Notes: generated by a model from the sequence alone, not told the origin. 64,000 bases of DNA from Candidatus Faecalibacterium intestinigallinarum (GCA_019113345.1 DXHQ01000078.1:1-64000), one strand, 5' to 3'. Numbered from the stretch's first letter, positions 45,256-57,969 are shown. Program-made: numbers and translations.

Positions 45256-47871
45256 ATGGCGGACCTGTCGCCCATGATGAAACAATACCTGGAGATCAAA
45301 CAGCAGCATAAAGACGAGATCCTCTTTTACCGCATCGGCGATTTTTACGAGATGTTCTACGACGACGCCATCACGGCCTCCCGGGAACTGGACCTGACCC
45401 TGACCGGCAAACAGTGCGGCCAGAAGGAGCGCGCCCCCATGTGCGGCGTGCCCTTCCACAGCTACGAGACCTACATGGCCCGCCTGATCGCCAAGGGGTA
45501 CAAGGTGGCCATCTGCGAGCAGACCGAGGACCCCGCCCTGGCCAAGGGGCTGGTCAAACGGGAGATCGTGCGGGTGGTCACCCCCGGCACCGTCATCGAG
45601 AGCAGTATGCTCCAGGACGACCGGAACAACTACATCGCCAGCCTCTACCTGAAAGGGGAGGCGGCGGGGGTCTGCTTTGCCGACGTCTCGACCGGCACCG
45701 CCCACGTCACCGAGCTGGCAGGGCCCAAGATCGGCCTGGCCGTCATCGCCGAGCTCTGCCGCTACCATCCCAGCGAGGTGCTGTTCAACGCCGGCGCCCT
45801 GAGCTGCCGGGAGGTGACCAACTACATCAAAAAGCACATGAACTGCGCCGTCGAGCTGATGGAGGACGAAAAATACGCCCCCGGCCTAATCGAGACCGTT
45901 CTGGCCGGGCAGTTCGGCCGGGACTGGGCCCAGAGCACCGAGATCGAGGCAAAGGGGCTGGTCCGCTATGCGATGGGCGGCCTGCTGCAGTACCTCCACG
46001 ACACCCAGATCAAGGGGGTCAGCCGGCTCAAGACGGTCATCCGGTACACCGAGGCGCAGTATATGCACCTGGCGCCGGTCACCCGCGCCAACCTTGAACT
46101 GACCGAGACCCTGCGCGGGCGGGAAAAGCGGGGCACCCTGCTCTGGGTGCTGGACCGCACCTCGACCGCCATGGGCAAGCGGCTGCTGCGCAGCTGGCTG
46201 GAACAGCCCCTGGTTTCGAGCGGGATCATCAACCACCGGCTCAACGCGGTGGAAAGCCTGGTCAAACAGACGGTCGCCCGGGGCGAACTGGCCGAAACGC
46301 TGCGCTACATCACCGACATCGAGCGGCTGATGACCCGCACCGTCTACGGCTCGGCCACCCCCAAGGAGATCTACACCATGGCCCAGACCTTCGACCGGCT
46401 GCCCGAGCTGAAAAGGCTGGCCGAGAGCTGCGGCTGCGCCGAGCTGACCGAGCTTGCCGCCGGCATCGACCCGTTGGACGACCTCAAGGCCCGCATCTGC
46501 GCCGCCATCGACCCCGACGCCCCCTCCACCCTCAAGGACGGCGGCGTCATCCTGGCGGGCTACAACAGCGAGGTGGACGAGCTGCGCTCCATCCGGGAGA
46601 ACACCAAGGGGGTGCTTGCCCAGCTGGAGACCCGCCTGCGGGAGGAGACCGGCATCCCCAAGCTGAAGATCGGCTTCAACCATGTGTTCGGGTATTTCAT
46701 CGAGGTCAGCAACAGCTACAAGAGCATGGTGCCCGACAACTACACCCGCAAGCAGACCCTGACCACCGGCGAGCGGTACATCACCCCCGAGCTGAAAACC
46801 CTGGAAAACAAGATCCTCGGCGCCCACGAACGGCTGATCAGCCTGGAACACCGCCTCTTTGCCGACCTGCTGGACGGCATCAGCCGGGAACTGGACCGGA
46901 TCCAGCGCACCGCCCGGGCGGTGGCCCAGCTGGACGTCTTTGTCTCGCTGGCCGCGGTGGCGGCGGACAACAACTACTGCCGCCCGGTGGTGGACGACAG
47001 CGACCGGCTCTTCATCCGGGAGGGCCGCCATCCGGTGGTGGAGCAGGTGCTCAAGGGCAGTCTCTTTGTTCCCAACGACACCGAGCTCGACTGCGGCGAA
47101 AACCGCTGCCTCATCATCACCGGCCCCAACATGGCGGGCAAATCGACCTATATGCGCCAGAACGCCCTCATCGCCCTGATGGCCCAGATCGGCTCCTTTG
47201 TGCCGGCCGCGGAGTGCCATGTCGGCATTGTGGACGCGGTCTTTACCCGGGTGGGCGCCTCGGACGATCTGGCCGCCGGCCAGTCCACCTTCATGGTCGA
47301 GATGACCGAGGTGGCCGAGATCCTCAAAAACGCCACCCGGCGCAGCCTGGTCATCCTGGACGAGATCGGCCGGGGCACCTCCACCTTCGACGGGATGAGC
47401 ATCGCCCGCGCGGTGGTCGAGCACATCGCCAGCCCCCAGAACGGCTTGGGCTGCAAAACCCTGTTTGCCACCCACTACCACGAGCTGACCGACCTGGAAG
47501 GGGAGGTCGAGGGGGTCAAAAATTACAACATCGCAGTCAAGAAGCGGGGAGAGGACATCACCTTCCTGCGGCGAATCGTCCGCGGCCCCGCCGACGACAG
47601 CTACGGCATCGAGGTGGCGAAACTTGCCGGCCTGCCCGGCAGCGTCACCCGCCGGGCCCACGAGGTGCTGCGCAAACTGGAGGCTGCCGCCCCCAAAAAC
47701 AATGTGGAGCAGATGGATTTCGGCACCCTGGCCGACTACCAGTCGCCCGCCGCCCCCAGCGAGATGGTGGAAAAACTGGAAGCTCTCGATCTCGAGACCC
47801 TGACCCCCATCGAAGCCCTCAACTTCCTCTACGAGCTGAAAAAGACCCTGAAGGGGAGCATCAGCGGCTGA
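45256..47871 (+). CDS. mutS: DNA mismatch repair protein MutS
   Basis: PMMKQYLEIKQQHKDEILFYRIGDFYEMFYDDAITASRELDLTLTG; TGPNMAGKSTYMRQNALIALMAQIGSFVPA; LDEIGRGTSTFDGMSIA. Confidence 0.98.
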   Translation: MADLSPMMKQYLEIKQQHKDEILFYRIGDFYEMFYDDAITASRELDLTLTGKQCGQKERAPMCGVPFHSYETYMARLIAKGYKVAICEQTEDPALAKGLVKREIVRVVTPGTVIESSMLQDDRNNYIASLYLKGEAAGVCFADVSTGTAHVTELAGPKIGLAVIAELCRYHPSEVLFNAGALSCREVTNYIKKHMNCAVELMEDEKYAPGLIETVLAGQFGRDWAQSTEIEAKGLVRYAMGGLLQYLHDTQIKGVSRLKTVIRYTEAQYMHLAPVTRANLELTETLRGREKRGTLLWVLDRTSTAMGKRLLRSWLEQPLVSSGIINHRLNAVESLVKQTVARGELAETLRYITDIERLMTRTVYGSATPKEIYTMAQTFDRLPELKRLAESCGCAELTELAAGIDPLDDLKARICAAIDPDAPSTLKDGGVILAGYNSEVDELRSIRENTKGVLAQLETRLREETGIPKLKIGFNHVFGYFIEVSNSYKSMVPDNYTRKQTLTTGERYITPELKTLENKILGAHERLISLEHRLFADLLDGISRELDRIQRTARAVAQLDVFVSLAAVAADNNYCRPVVDDSDRLFIREGRHPVVEQVLKGSLFVPNDTELDCGENRCLIITGPNMAGKSTYMRQNALIALMAQIGSFVPAAECHVGIVDAVFTRVGASDDLAAGQSTFMVEMTEVAEILKNATRRSLVILDEIGRGTSTFDGMSIARAVVEHIASPQNGLGCKTLFATHYHELTDLEGEVEGVKNYNIAVKKRGEDITFLRRIVRGPADDSYGIEVAKLAGLPGSVTRRAHEVLRKLEAAAPKNNVEQMDFGTLADYQSPAAPSEMVEKLEALDLETLTPIEALNFLYELKKTLKGSISG

Positions 47872-47896
47872 TCTTTTAGGAAAGGAAGGTATCTGT

Positions 47897-49927
47897 ATGG
47901 CAGTCATCCGCGTATTGGACAAACATACCGCCGAACTGATCGCGGCGGGCGAAGTGGTGGAGCGTCCGGCTTCCGCCGCCAAGGAACTGATCGAAAACGC
48001 CATCGACGCCGGCGCGACGCAGATCGCCGTTTCCATCGAGTCGGGCGGCGTCAAGCTGATCGAAGTCAGCGACAACGGCAGCGGCATCGAGCCGGAATAC
48101 GTCTCCACCGCCTTCATCCGGCACGCCACCAGCAAGATCGAGGACGAGATAGATCTGGCCGCCATCCGCACCCTGGGTTTCCGGGGGGAAGCGCTGTCCT
48201 CCATCGCCAGCGTATCCAAGGTCGAACTGCTGACCCGCACCGCTTCCAGCGAGTTTGCCGTCCTCTACCGCAACGAGGGCGGAGAAGAGTTCCCCATCGA
48301 GCCGGCGGCCCGCGCCGTGGGCACCACCATCCGGGTGCGGGACCTCTTCTACAACACCCCCGCCCGGATGAAGTTCCTGAAAAAGGATTCCAGCGAGGGC
48401 ACCTATGTGGCCGATATCGTCGACCGGCTGGCCCTCAGCCACCCCGAGATCAGCTTCAAGTTTGTCCGGGAGGGCAAACAGCAGTATGTCACCCCCGGCG
48501 ACGGTGACCTGCGCGGCGCAGCCTACGCCGTGCTGGGCCGGGAGTTTGCCCGCGACCTGATCGAGATCGACAAAAAGCAGAGCATCTACCGGCTGCACGG
48601 CCTGATCACCCCGCCCAGAAAATGTCGGGCCAGCCGCAGCATGGAATTTTTCTACATCAACGGGCGCTATGTTCGCAACCCGACCATGATGGCCGGGCTG
48701 GAGATGGCCTTCAAGCATAACGCCATGCAGGGCAGGTTCCCGGGCTGCATCCTGATGCTGGATATGCCGGTCGAGCTGCTGGACGTCAATGTCCATCCGG
48801 CCAAGACCGCGGTCCGTTTTGCCTGCGAGAACAACGTCTTTGAGGCGATCTACCATATGGTCATGCTGGCCCTGAAGGAGCCCGGCAGCGGGGAGCGCGG
48901 CTTTGTCCTCGGGGGACCGTGGGTCAAGGGCTCCCCTTATGAGGAGTTCGCAAACAAAAACACAAGCTGGAAAGACAACGACGACACGAAAGAAAATGAT
49001 GTAAAGGACAATGACTTTACAGGGCTTTCGGCCGTCATTCCCGGCCAGGCGCAGCCGGGCGCGCTGCCTTATACGCCCGACGAGGCGGACGAGACGGACG
49101 AAGAAGAGGGCGAGATGCCCGCGCCGCCCGCCGTCCCCGCCAAGCCGTCGGGCTGGGGGGCGCCTTTGCAGGAGAGCCTTGCTCTGCACAGCACCCCGGC
49201 CGAAAAGCCCGCATCCTCTTTCCGCCCCGCCGGGCAGGAATCGCAGCTGGACGTCACGCCGGACTGGGAGGACGAAGAGGCCCTGCCGCAGCAGGAAGCG
49301 CTCTTCCCCGACGAGGACGAGCCGGAGCAGACCGTCATGCCCGGCGCGGAGGACCCCAACCGGCTGGAATATGTGGGGGAAGCCTTCCGCACCTACATCA
49401 TCGCGCAGCGGGGGGACGAGCTCTATCTGATCGACAAGCACGCCGCCCACGAGCGGCAGATCTATGAGGAGCTGGCCGCCGAGTACGGCGAGATCCCCTG
49501 CCAGCTGCTGATTACCCCGCTGGTTGTCTCGCTGTCGGCGGAGGAGAAGGATGCTCTGCTGTACAACAGCGCGCTGCTGGAGAACGTCGGCGTTGTGATG
49601 GAAGATTTCGGGGGCAACAGCATTCTGATGCGGACCACTCCCGCCGACGTCGAACCCAAGGACCTCGAGGATTTGGCGGTCGAGCTTGCGGACAAACTCG
49701 TTCACGGCAGCCCCGACGCCTTGAGCGAGCACACCGAGTGGGTCCTCCACTCGGTCGCCTGCCGGGCGGCGATCAAGGCGGGGGACCACACCTCCCCCGA
49801 GGAGCTGATGGTCCTGGCCGAAAAGATCCTCTCGGGCAAGGTGCCGCCCACCTGCCCCCACGGCCGCCCCTGCGTCCTCAAGCTGACCCGAAAGGAGCTG
49901 GAAAAGCAGTTTGGCAGAATCGAATGA
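47897..49927 (+). CDS. mutL: DNA mismatch repair protein MutL
   Basis: IAAGEVVERPASAAKELIENAIDAGATQI; TLGFRGEALSSIASVSKVEL; NVHPAKTAVRF. Confidence 0.98.
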   Translation: MAVIRVLDKHTAELIAAGEVVERPASAAKELIENAIDAGATQIAVSIESGGVKLIEVSDNGSGIEPEYVSTAFIRHATSKIEDEIDLAAIRTLGFRGEALSSIASVSKVELLTRTASSEFAVLYRNEGGEEFPIEPAARAVGTTIRVRDLFYNTPARMKFLKKDSSEGTYVADIVDRLALSHPEISFKFVREGKQQYVTPGDGDLRGAAYAVLGREFARDLIEIDKKQSIYRLHGLITPPRKCRASRSMEFFYINGRYVRNPTMMAGLEMAFKHNAMQGRFPGCILMLDMPVELLDVNVHPAKTAVRFACENNVFEAIYHMVMLALKEPGSGERGFVLGGPWVKGSPYEEFANKNTSWKDNDDTKENDVKDNDFTGLSAVIPGQAQPGALPYTPDEADETDEEEGEMPAPPAVPAKPSGWGAPLQESLALHSTPAEKPASSFRPAGQESQLDVTPDWEDEEALPQQEALFPDEDEPEQTVMPGAEDPNRLEYVGEAFRTYIIAQRGDELYLIDKHAAHERQIYEELAAEYGEIPCQLLITPLVVSLSAEEKDALLYNSALLENVGVVMEDFGGNSILMRTTPADVEPKDLEDLAVELADKLVHGSPDALSEHTEWVLHSVACRAAIKAGDHTSPEELMVLAEKILSGKVPPTCPHGRPCVLKLTRKELEKQFGRIE

Positions 49928-50858
49928 GAAACCCGCGGTGCTGGCGGTGGCGGGCCCCACCGCCACCGGCAAGACCGCCCTCGGGGTGGAGCTGGCCCTC
50001 CGGCTGGGGGGCGAGATCATCAGCGCTGACTCGATGCAGATCTACCGGGGCCTTGACATCGGCACCGCCAAGGTCACCCCTGCCGAGATGCGGGGGGTGC
50101 CCCACCACGGCCTGGACATCCTGCCGCCCGAGGCGGCCTTCAGCGTGGCGGACTTCACCGCCATGGCCGGCCGGCTGACCGAAGAGATCGCATCCCGCGG
50201 CCGCCTGCCCATTCTGGTGGGGGGCACCGGGCTGTACATCCAGAGCTTTCTGTACGGGGTCCGCTTTGCCGAAGAGAAGGCCCCCGACGGGCTGCGCCGG
50301 CAGCTGGCGGACGAGCTTGCCGCCCGGGGCCCGGCGGCCCTCTATGCCGAGCTGCAGGCCGCCGACCCGGAGGCGGCCGCCGCCATCCACCCCAACAACC
50401 ACCTGCGGGTGCTGCGGGCGCTGGAGCATTACCGGGCCACCGGCCGCCGCCTCAGCGAACAGAAGGCGGCCTCCCTCCCGCCCGAGCGGCCCTACCGCGC
50501 CCTGGTGCTGGGGCTGGATTTCCCCGCGCGGGAGCAGCTCTACCGCCGCATCGACGCCCGGGTGGACCGGATGCTGGAACAGGGCCTGCTGGAAGAAGCG
50601 CGGATGGTCTATGACCGCCGCGCGTCCTGCCGCACTGCGGCGCAGGCCATCGGGTACAAGGAGTTCTTCCCCTACTTTGCGGGGGAGGACAGCCTTGCCC
50701 ACTGCACCGAACAGCTGAAGCAGGCCTCCCGCCGGTACGCCAAGCGGCAGCTGACCTGGTTTCGCCATATGGACGGGGTGGTCTGGCTGGACGCCGGCGC
50801 GCCCGACCTTGCGGCACAGGCCCTGCGCCTGGCCGAAGCATTTCTGCAAAAGGGGTGA
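49911..50858 (+). CDS. miaA: tRNA dimethylallyltransferase
   Basis: AGPTATGKTALGVELALRLGGEIISADSMQIYRGLDIGTAK; overlaps mutL by 17 bp. Confidence 0.97.
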   Translation: MAESNEKPAVLAVAGPTATGKTALGVELALRLGGEIISADSMQIYRGLDIGTAKVTPAEMRGVPHHGLDILPPEAAFSVADFTAMAGRLTEEIASRGRLPILVGGTGLYIQSFLYGVRFAEEKAPDGLRRQLADELAARGPAALYAELQAADPEAAAAIHPNNHLRVLRALEHYRATGRRLSEQKAASLPPERPYRALVLGLDFPAREQLYRRIDARVDRMLEQGLLEEARMVYDRRASCRTAAQAIGYKEFFPYFAGEDSLAHCTEQLKQASRRYAKRQLTWFRHMDGVVWLDAGAPDLAAQALRLAEAFLQKG

Positions 50859-52228
50859 TGGACCGAATGCGAAAGGACAGGCAGAACCCGGAACATCCCG
50901 GCGGCGAAAGCGCCCTTCCCGGCTGGAAGACGGTCCTGGGCGGGACGGTGGTCCTCCTGCTGCTGGTCATCCTGGCCTATGTGGGCTATCAGATCCTCCA
51001 CCTCGTCAACCCGCCCAACACCTACGAGACGGTCCTGACCGCGACGGTGGAGGACAAGGTGGAGGCGGACGGGGTGCTCCTCTTTGAGGAGATGGTCATC
51101 CCCGGCAGCGGGGACCTGGGCTACCTCGTCGAGGACGGGGCGCGGGTCTCGGCCGGGACGGTGGTGGCCGAGGTCTACACCAACAGCGGGCAGAGCGCCC
51201 TGCGCGCCGCCCTCGACGGCCTGAACGAGCAGATCGAGCTGCTCAGGCGGGCCGAGAACGTCTCCTCCACCCAGGTGGACACCATGATCCAGGAGCGCAC
51301 CACCGCCCTCTATGATCTGCTGGACGCCGCCGACCGGGGTACGCCCGCCGCCATGGACGAGGGGCGGGAGGCCTATCTCCTGGCCCAGAACAAGATCCTG
51401 GTGGTCACCGGGGAAGCGTCGGACTTCGCCTCGCAGATCGCAGCGCTGCAGGCCGAAGCGGCCCAGCTGCAGAGCCAGCTGGGCGCCCCCGCCGCGGTCA
51501 CGGCCCCGCTCACCGGCTACTTTGTCCGCAGCGCCAGCACCCGGCAGCTGACCCAGCCGGCCGAGGCCATCCTGGCCATGGACCCCGCCGCCCTGCGCAG
51601 TGCCCTGGACACCGGCCTGGACGCCGCCCTGACCGGCTGCGCCGGCAAGATGGTCTCGGGGTTCAGCTGGCGCTACTGCGGCGTCTGCACGGCCGAAGAG
51701 GGCCGCAAGCTGCTGCGGGCCGACGGGACTCCGCTCACCAGTACCGTCCATATCCGCTTTCCCGGCCAGACCGACGAGGCCCTGCCGGCCAAGCTGGATG
51801 AGGTGACCATCGACGAGGCGGCGGGGCTGGCCCGGTTCGTCCTCACCTGCGACTCGGTCACCGGCGACGTGCTGCGGCTGGAACAGGCCGAAGCCGAGGT
51901 CATCGTCAGCGAGACCACCGGCCTGCGGGTGCCCGCCGCCGCGGTCCACTATGTGCTGGAGAGCGAAGCGGCCTCTTCGGAGGCGGGGGAGGCGGACAGC
52001 GCCGTGCCGGCAGGGGAGAACTATATCCCCGGCGTCTATGTCAAGTTCGGCAACCTGGCCCGCTTCTGCCGCATCGACCCGGTGGACGACGCGCATCCCC
52101 TTGTCACCGACGGGACCTACATCATCGTCCCGCCGAAAGGGACGGCGGGGTCGGTCAGCGAGGTGCGGCTCTACGACCAGGTCATCGTGGAGGGACAGAA
52201 CCTCTACGACGGCAAACTTTTGTCCTGA
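50855..52228 (+). CDS. HlyD-like membrane fusion/efflux adaptor-like protein
   Basis: N-terminal TM, then YETVLTATVEDKVEADGVLLFEE...VEDGARVSAGTVVAEVY lipoyl/barrel-sandwich half-motif, coiled coil; 4-bp overlap with miaA. Confidence 0.8.
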   Translation: MMDRMRKDRQNPEHPGGESALPGWKTVLGGTVVLLLLVILAYVGYQILHLVNPPNTYETVLTATVEDKVEADGVLLFEEMVIPGSGDLGYLVEDGARVSAGTVVAEVYTNSGQSALRAALDGLNEQIELLRRAENVSSTQVDTMIQERTTALYDLLDAADRGTPAAMDEGREAYLLAQNKILVVTGEASDFASQIAALQAEAAQLQSQLGAPAAVTAPLTGYFVRSASTRQLTQPAEAILAMDPAALRSALDTGLDAALTGCAGKMVSGFSWRYCGVCTAEEGRKLLRADGTPLTSTVHIRFPGQTDEALPAKLDEVTIDEAAGLARFVLTCDSVTGDVLRLEQAEAEVIVSETTGLRVPAAAVHYVLESEAASSEAGEADSAVPAGENYIPGVYVKFGNLARFCRIDPVDDAHPLVTDGTYIIVPPKGTAGSVSEVRLYDQVIVEGQNLYDGKLLS

Positions 52229-52232
52229 ACAT

Positions 52233-52275
52233 GGTCCCGCCCGTCCGCGCGCTGCGGCCCGGCGGGACTTTTTTG
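52233..52275 (+). terminator. intrinsic terminator
   Basis: GTCCCGCC...GGCGGGACTTTTTT. Confidence 0.7.
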
Positions 52276-52411
52276 GTGGTCTGTATTGACATCCGGCCTA
52301 AAAAAACAGATAATATAGAGAGCTATTCTTTTCTGCGGCCCGGCTGCACGGGGCGGGCGGCGGTTGTTATGGCAAAACGGCATCTGCTTGCAGATGAAAG
52401 GAGCGGTATTG

Positions 52412-52873
52412 ATGTCTTTTATGCAAAATATCAAAAAGGGCCTTTTCGGTGAGGACGACGGCTACGACGATCAGTACATCGACGACGGCCCCCAGATGGT
52501 GAACAACAACAGCGGCTTCGGCAGCTCGGATTCCTACGACGAGGACAGCGGCGAGGGCAGCAAGAGCGGCAACCGGGTGGTCAACATCAACGCCACCACT
52601 CAGCTCAAGGTGGTCCTGGTCAAGCCCGAGCGGTTCGAGGACGCCAGCACCATCGCCGACCACCTGAACAACAAGCGGACGGTGGTGCTCAACCTCGAAT
52701 CCACCAACAAGGAAGTTTCCCGCCGGCTGGTCGACTTTTTGTCCGGCGTAGCCTACGCCAACAACGGTCAGATCAAGCGGGTGGCCAACAGCACCTTCAT
52801 CATCACCCCGTACAACGTCGACATTATGGGCGACCTGCTGGACGAGCTGGAGAACAATGGCGCGTTCTATTGA
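52412..52873 (+). CDS. sepF: cell division protein SepF
   Basis: VVLVKPERFEDASTIADHLNNKRTVVLNLESTNKEVSRRLVDFLSGVAYANNGQIKRVANSTFIITPYNVDIMGD. Confidence 0.96.
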   Translation: MSFMQNIKKGLFGEDDGYDDQYIDDGPQMVNNNSGFGSSDSYDEDSGEGSKSGNRVVNINATTQLKVVLVKPERFEDASTIADHLNNKRTVVLNLESTNKEVSRRLVDFLSGVAYANNGQIKRVANSTFIITPYNVDIMGDLLDELENNGAFY

Positions 52874-53681
52874 GGAAAGCCCGGAGGCACAGCGCCGGGG
52901 CTACATCCCGCCCCAGAACGATAAGGAACGCTTTCTGATGCGCCACATCGAGGATCTGGCCCGCACGGCCGAATCGCGCGGCATCCCGCGGTATTCCTCC
53001 TTTCTCAGCGACCGGGAGCAGGTTTTGGCCCGGGCGGCCCTGGCCAAAGCGGGCTGCGGCTGCTGGCGTCTGGAGGGGGGCTACCCCGAGGCCGAGCGGC
53101 GGCTTGCCGCCATCGAGCCGGAGGGCTCCTGGGCCGACAGCCCGCTGGCCTGCGTCCGGCTGGAATGCCGGGCCGCGCCGGGGGTGCAGCTGCCCGCCCA
53201 CCGGGACTATCTGGGCAGCCTGATGGGCCTGGCCCTCAAGCGGGAGGCGCTGGGCGACATCGTTCTGCCGGCGGACAGGCCCGGCACGGCCTACGTCTTT
53301 GCCCTCGAGCCGGCGGCCCGGCTGATCTGCGAAGAGCTGGTCCAGGTGGGACGCGCCGAGGTCAGCTGCACCCGGCAGCCGCTGGAAGAGCTGCCGGACC
53401 TTGCGCCGGCCGAGCGGGAAAAGCGGACCGCAGCCGTCTCCTCCTTGCGGCTGGACGCGGTGCTTGCGGCCATGCTGCACTGCAGCCGCGGGGCCGCCGC
53501 CGCCCTCATCGAGGCGGGGAGGGTGGAGATCAACCATCTGCCCACCGAGAGCGTCCACGCGCCGGTCTACGAGGGGGATATCTTCACCATCCGCGGCCGG
53601 GGGCGCTTCGCCCTGACCGGCCTGCCCGGCAGGACGAAAAAGGACCGCCAGATCATCGAGTTTTTTCAGTATTCATCGTAA
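52857..53681 (+). CDS. YlmH family RNA-binding protein (S4 domain)
   Basis: RYSSFLSDREQVLARAAL...ALGDIV...C-terminal S4: SSLRLDAVLAAMLHCSRGAAAALIEAGRVEINHLP. Confidence 0.92.
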   Translation: MARSIEESPEAQRRGYIPPQNDKERFLMRHIEDLARTAESRGIPRYSSFLSDREQVLARAALAKAGCGCWRLEGGYPEAERRLAAIEPEGSWADSPLACVRLECRAAPGVQLPAHRDYLGSLMGLALKREALGDIVLPADRPGTAYVFALEPAARLICEELVQVGRAEVSCTRQPLEELPDLAPAEREKRTAAVSSLRLDAVLAAMLHCSRGAAAALIEAGRVEINHLPTESVHAPVYEGDIFTIRGRGRFALTGLPGRTKKDRQIIEFFQYSS

Positions 53682-53706
53682 ATCACCATGACAGGAGGAA
53701 ATCAGT

Positions 53707-54438
53707 ATGCTGACACCGCAGGATGTCCACGCCGTCCAGTTTGAAAAGAGCTTCCGCGGTTACCGGATCGAGGACGTTGACCGGTTCTTGGACCGGGTGG
53801 AAGAGCAGCTCAAGGCCGGCGCCGCCGAGGCGGACCGGCTGCAGCGGCAGATCGAGCAGCTGCAGAGCGAGAACCAGCGTCTGGCCAAGGAGACCGAGGA
53901 CTATCGCGCCGACGGCGAGATCATGAAGTCCGCCCTCATCAACGCGCAGCGGATCGGCGAAAACGTCATCCGGGAGGCCAACCAGAAGGCTGAGGAGATC
54001 ATCCACAAGGCCAACCTCCGCAGCGACGACATCATCCGGGACGCCAACGACCTGCTGCAGAAGGCCACCGACCGGGCCGACGAGATCGTCCGGGAGGCCA
54101 GCGACCAGCGGATGCTGGAAGAGCGGGAGTACGAGCGGGTCCGGCTGGAGGTCACCCGCTTCAAGGCCGACGTGCTCAACCTCTACCGCAGCCACGTCGA
54201 GTCCCTCAGCCGCCTGCCCGAGTACGCCCCCGACGCAGCGGTCGAGCCGGCCGCCGGAGAGGCCGAAGCGGCCGCAGCCGACGAGGCAGCCGCTGCTGCC
54301 GATGCTGATGCGCCCGAGGACGCCGCCCAGGAGGGGGATTTCTGGAATAAGGACGAGGCCGAGCTCGCCGCGCCCGACCAGAAAGCGCCCGCCGAGGTGG
54401 ACTACTCCGCCTTCCAGGGCGTCCAGTTCAGCAAGTAA
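53707..54438 (+). CDS. DivIVA domain-containing protein
   Basis: MLTPQDVHAVQFEKSFRGYRIEDVDRFLDRVEEQL then long coiled coil. Confidence 0.96.
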   Translation: MLTPQDVHAVQFEKSFRGYRIEDVDRFLDRVEEQLKAGAAEADRLQRQIEQLQSENQRLAKETEDYRADGEIMKSALINAQRIGENVIREANQKAEEIIHKANLRSDDIIRDANDLLQKATDRADEIVREASDQRMLEEREYERVRLEVTRFKADVLNLYRSHVESLSRLPEYAPDAAVEPAAGEAEAAAADEAAAAADADAPEDAAQEGDFWNKDEAELAAPDQKAPAEVDYSAFQGVQFSK

Positions 54439-54561
54439 AAACGTTACATCCCGCGCGGAAAACCGCGCGATGGGGCAGGGCAGGGGCGAAAAGCGCCTGT
54501 CCCTGCTTTCCTGTCTGCCGGCGTGCCGGCAGATCACCATGATTTGAGGAGTGTGGAACCA

Positions 54562-57354
<2,793 letters not shown>

Positions 57355-57382
57355 GAACCTCTTTTTTGAACGTCCAAAACTG

Positions 57383-57422
57383 AACAGCGGCGTTCCCTTT
57401 TTGGGGAGCGCCGCTCTTTGCA
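57383..57422 (+). terminator. intrinsic terminator
   Basis: AGCGGCGTTCCC-ttttt-GGGGAGCGCCGCTCTTT. Confidence 0.75.
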
Positions 57423-57476
57423 AATACTGTCGGGGCCGGGCCCGCGGGCCCGGCTCTTTTCCAGGAGTATTCGTCT

Positions 57477-57968
57477 ATGTTTGTGTTCCTGAATCTCATC
57501 GCCATCGCGGCGCTGGTGGGCGTCGACCAGGCCATCAAGCTCTGGGCCGTCCAGAACCTGCAGCCGGTGGGCTCGATGACCCTCATCCCCCATGTGGTGG
57601 AGCTGCACTTCACCTACAACGAGGGGATGGCCTTCAGCCTGCTCTGGGGCCGGCAGGAGGTGCTGATCGCCGCCACCAGCATCGGGATGCTGCTGATCGC
57701 CTGGTGGCTGTTCACCCACTGCCGCCGCGACCCGCTGCAGCGCTGGGCCCTGGTGCTGGTGCTGGGCGGCGGCATCGGCAACCTGATCGACCGGATCGCC
57801 GCCGGCAAGGTGGTAGACTATATCAACCTGCTGTTCATGAACTTTGCCGTTTTCAACTTTGCCGATATCTGCGTCTGCGTCGGGATGGCCCTGTGGGTCC
57901 TGGCGGTGATCCTGGAGGAGCGCCGCAGCCCCGAAGGGAAGGACGGCAAGGCCGAGGGGGACAAATAA
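57477..57968 (+). CDS. lspA: signal peptidase II
   Basis: VGVDQAIKLWAVQNLQPVGSMTLIPHVVELHFTYNEGMAFSLL; LGGGIGNLIDRI...VVDYINLLFMNFAVFNFADICVCVG. Confidence 0.96.
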   Translation: MFVFLNLIAIAALVGVDQAIKLWAVQNLQPVGSMTLIPHVVELHFTYNEGMAFSLLWGRQEVLIAATSIGMLLIAWWLFTHCRRDPLQRWALVLVLGGGIGNLIDRIAAGKVVDYINLLFMNFAVFNFADICVCVGMALWVLAVILEERRSPEGKDGKAEGDK

Positions 57969-57969
57969 C

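Noticed and set aside
45886-50020. Long minus-strand ORFs (784 and 714 aa) opposite mutS and mutL
   Set aside because: Same shadow-ORF effect; no independent RBS or domain evidence.
54439-54561. Hairpins between divIVA and ileS as a T-box riboswitch
   Set aside because: Only about 120 nt and no T-box sequence (AGGGTGGNACCGCG-like) or specifier stem; best read as ordinary intergenic hairpins. The AACGTTACAT here resembling the LacI operator half is probably chance.
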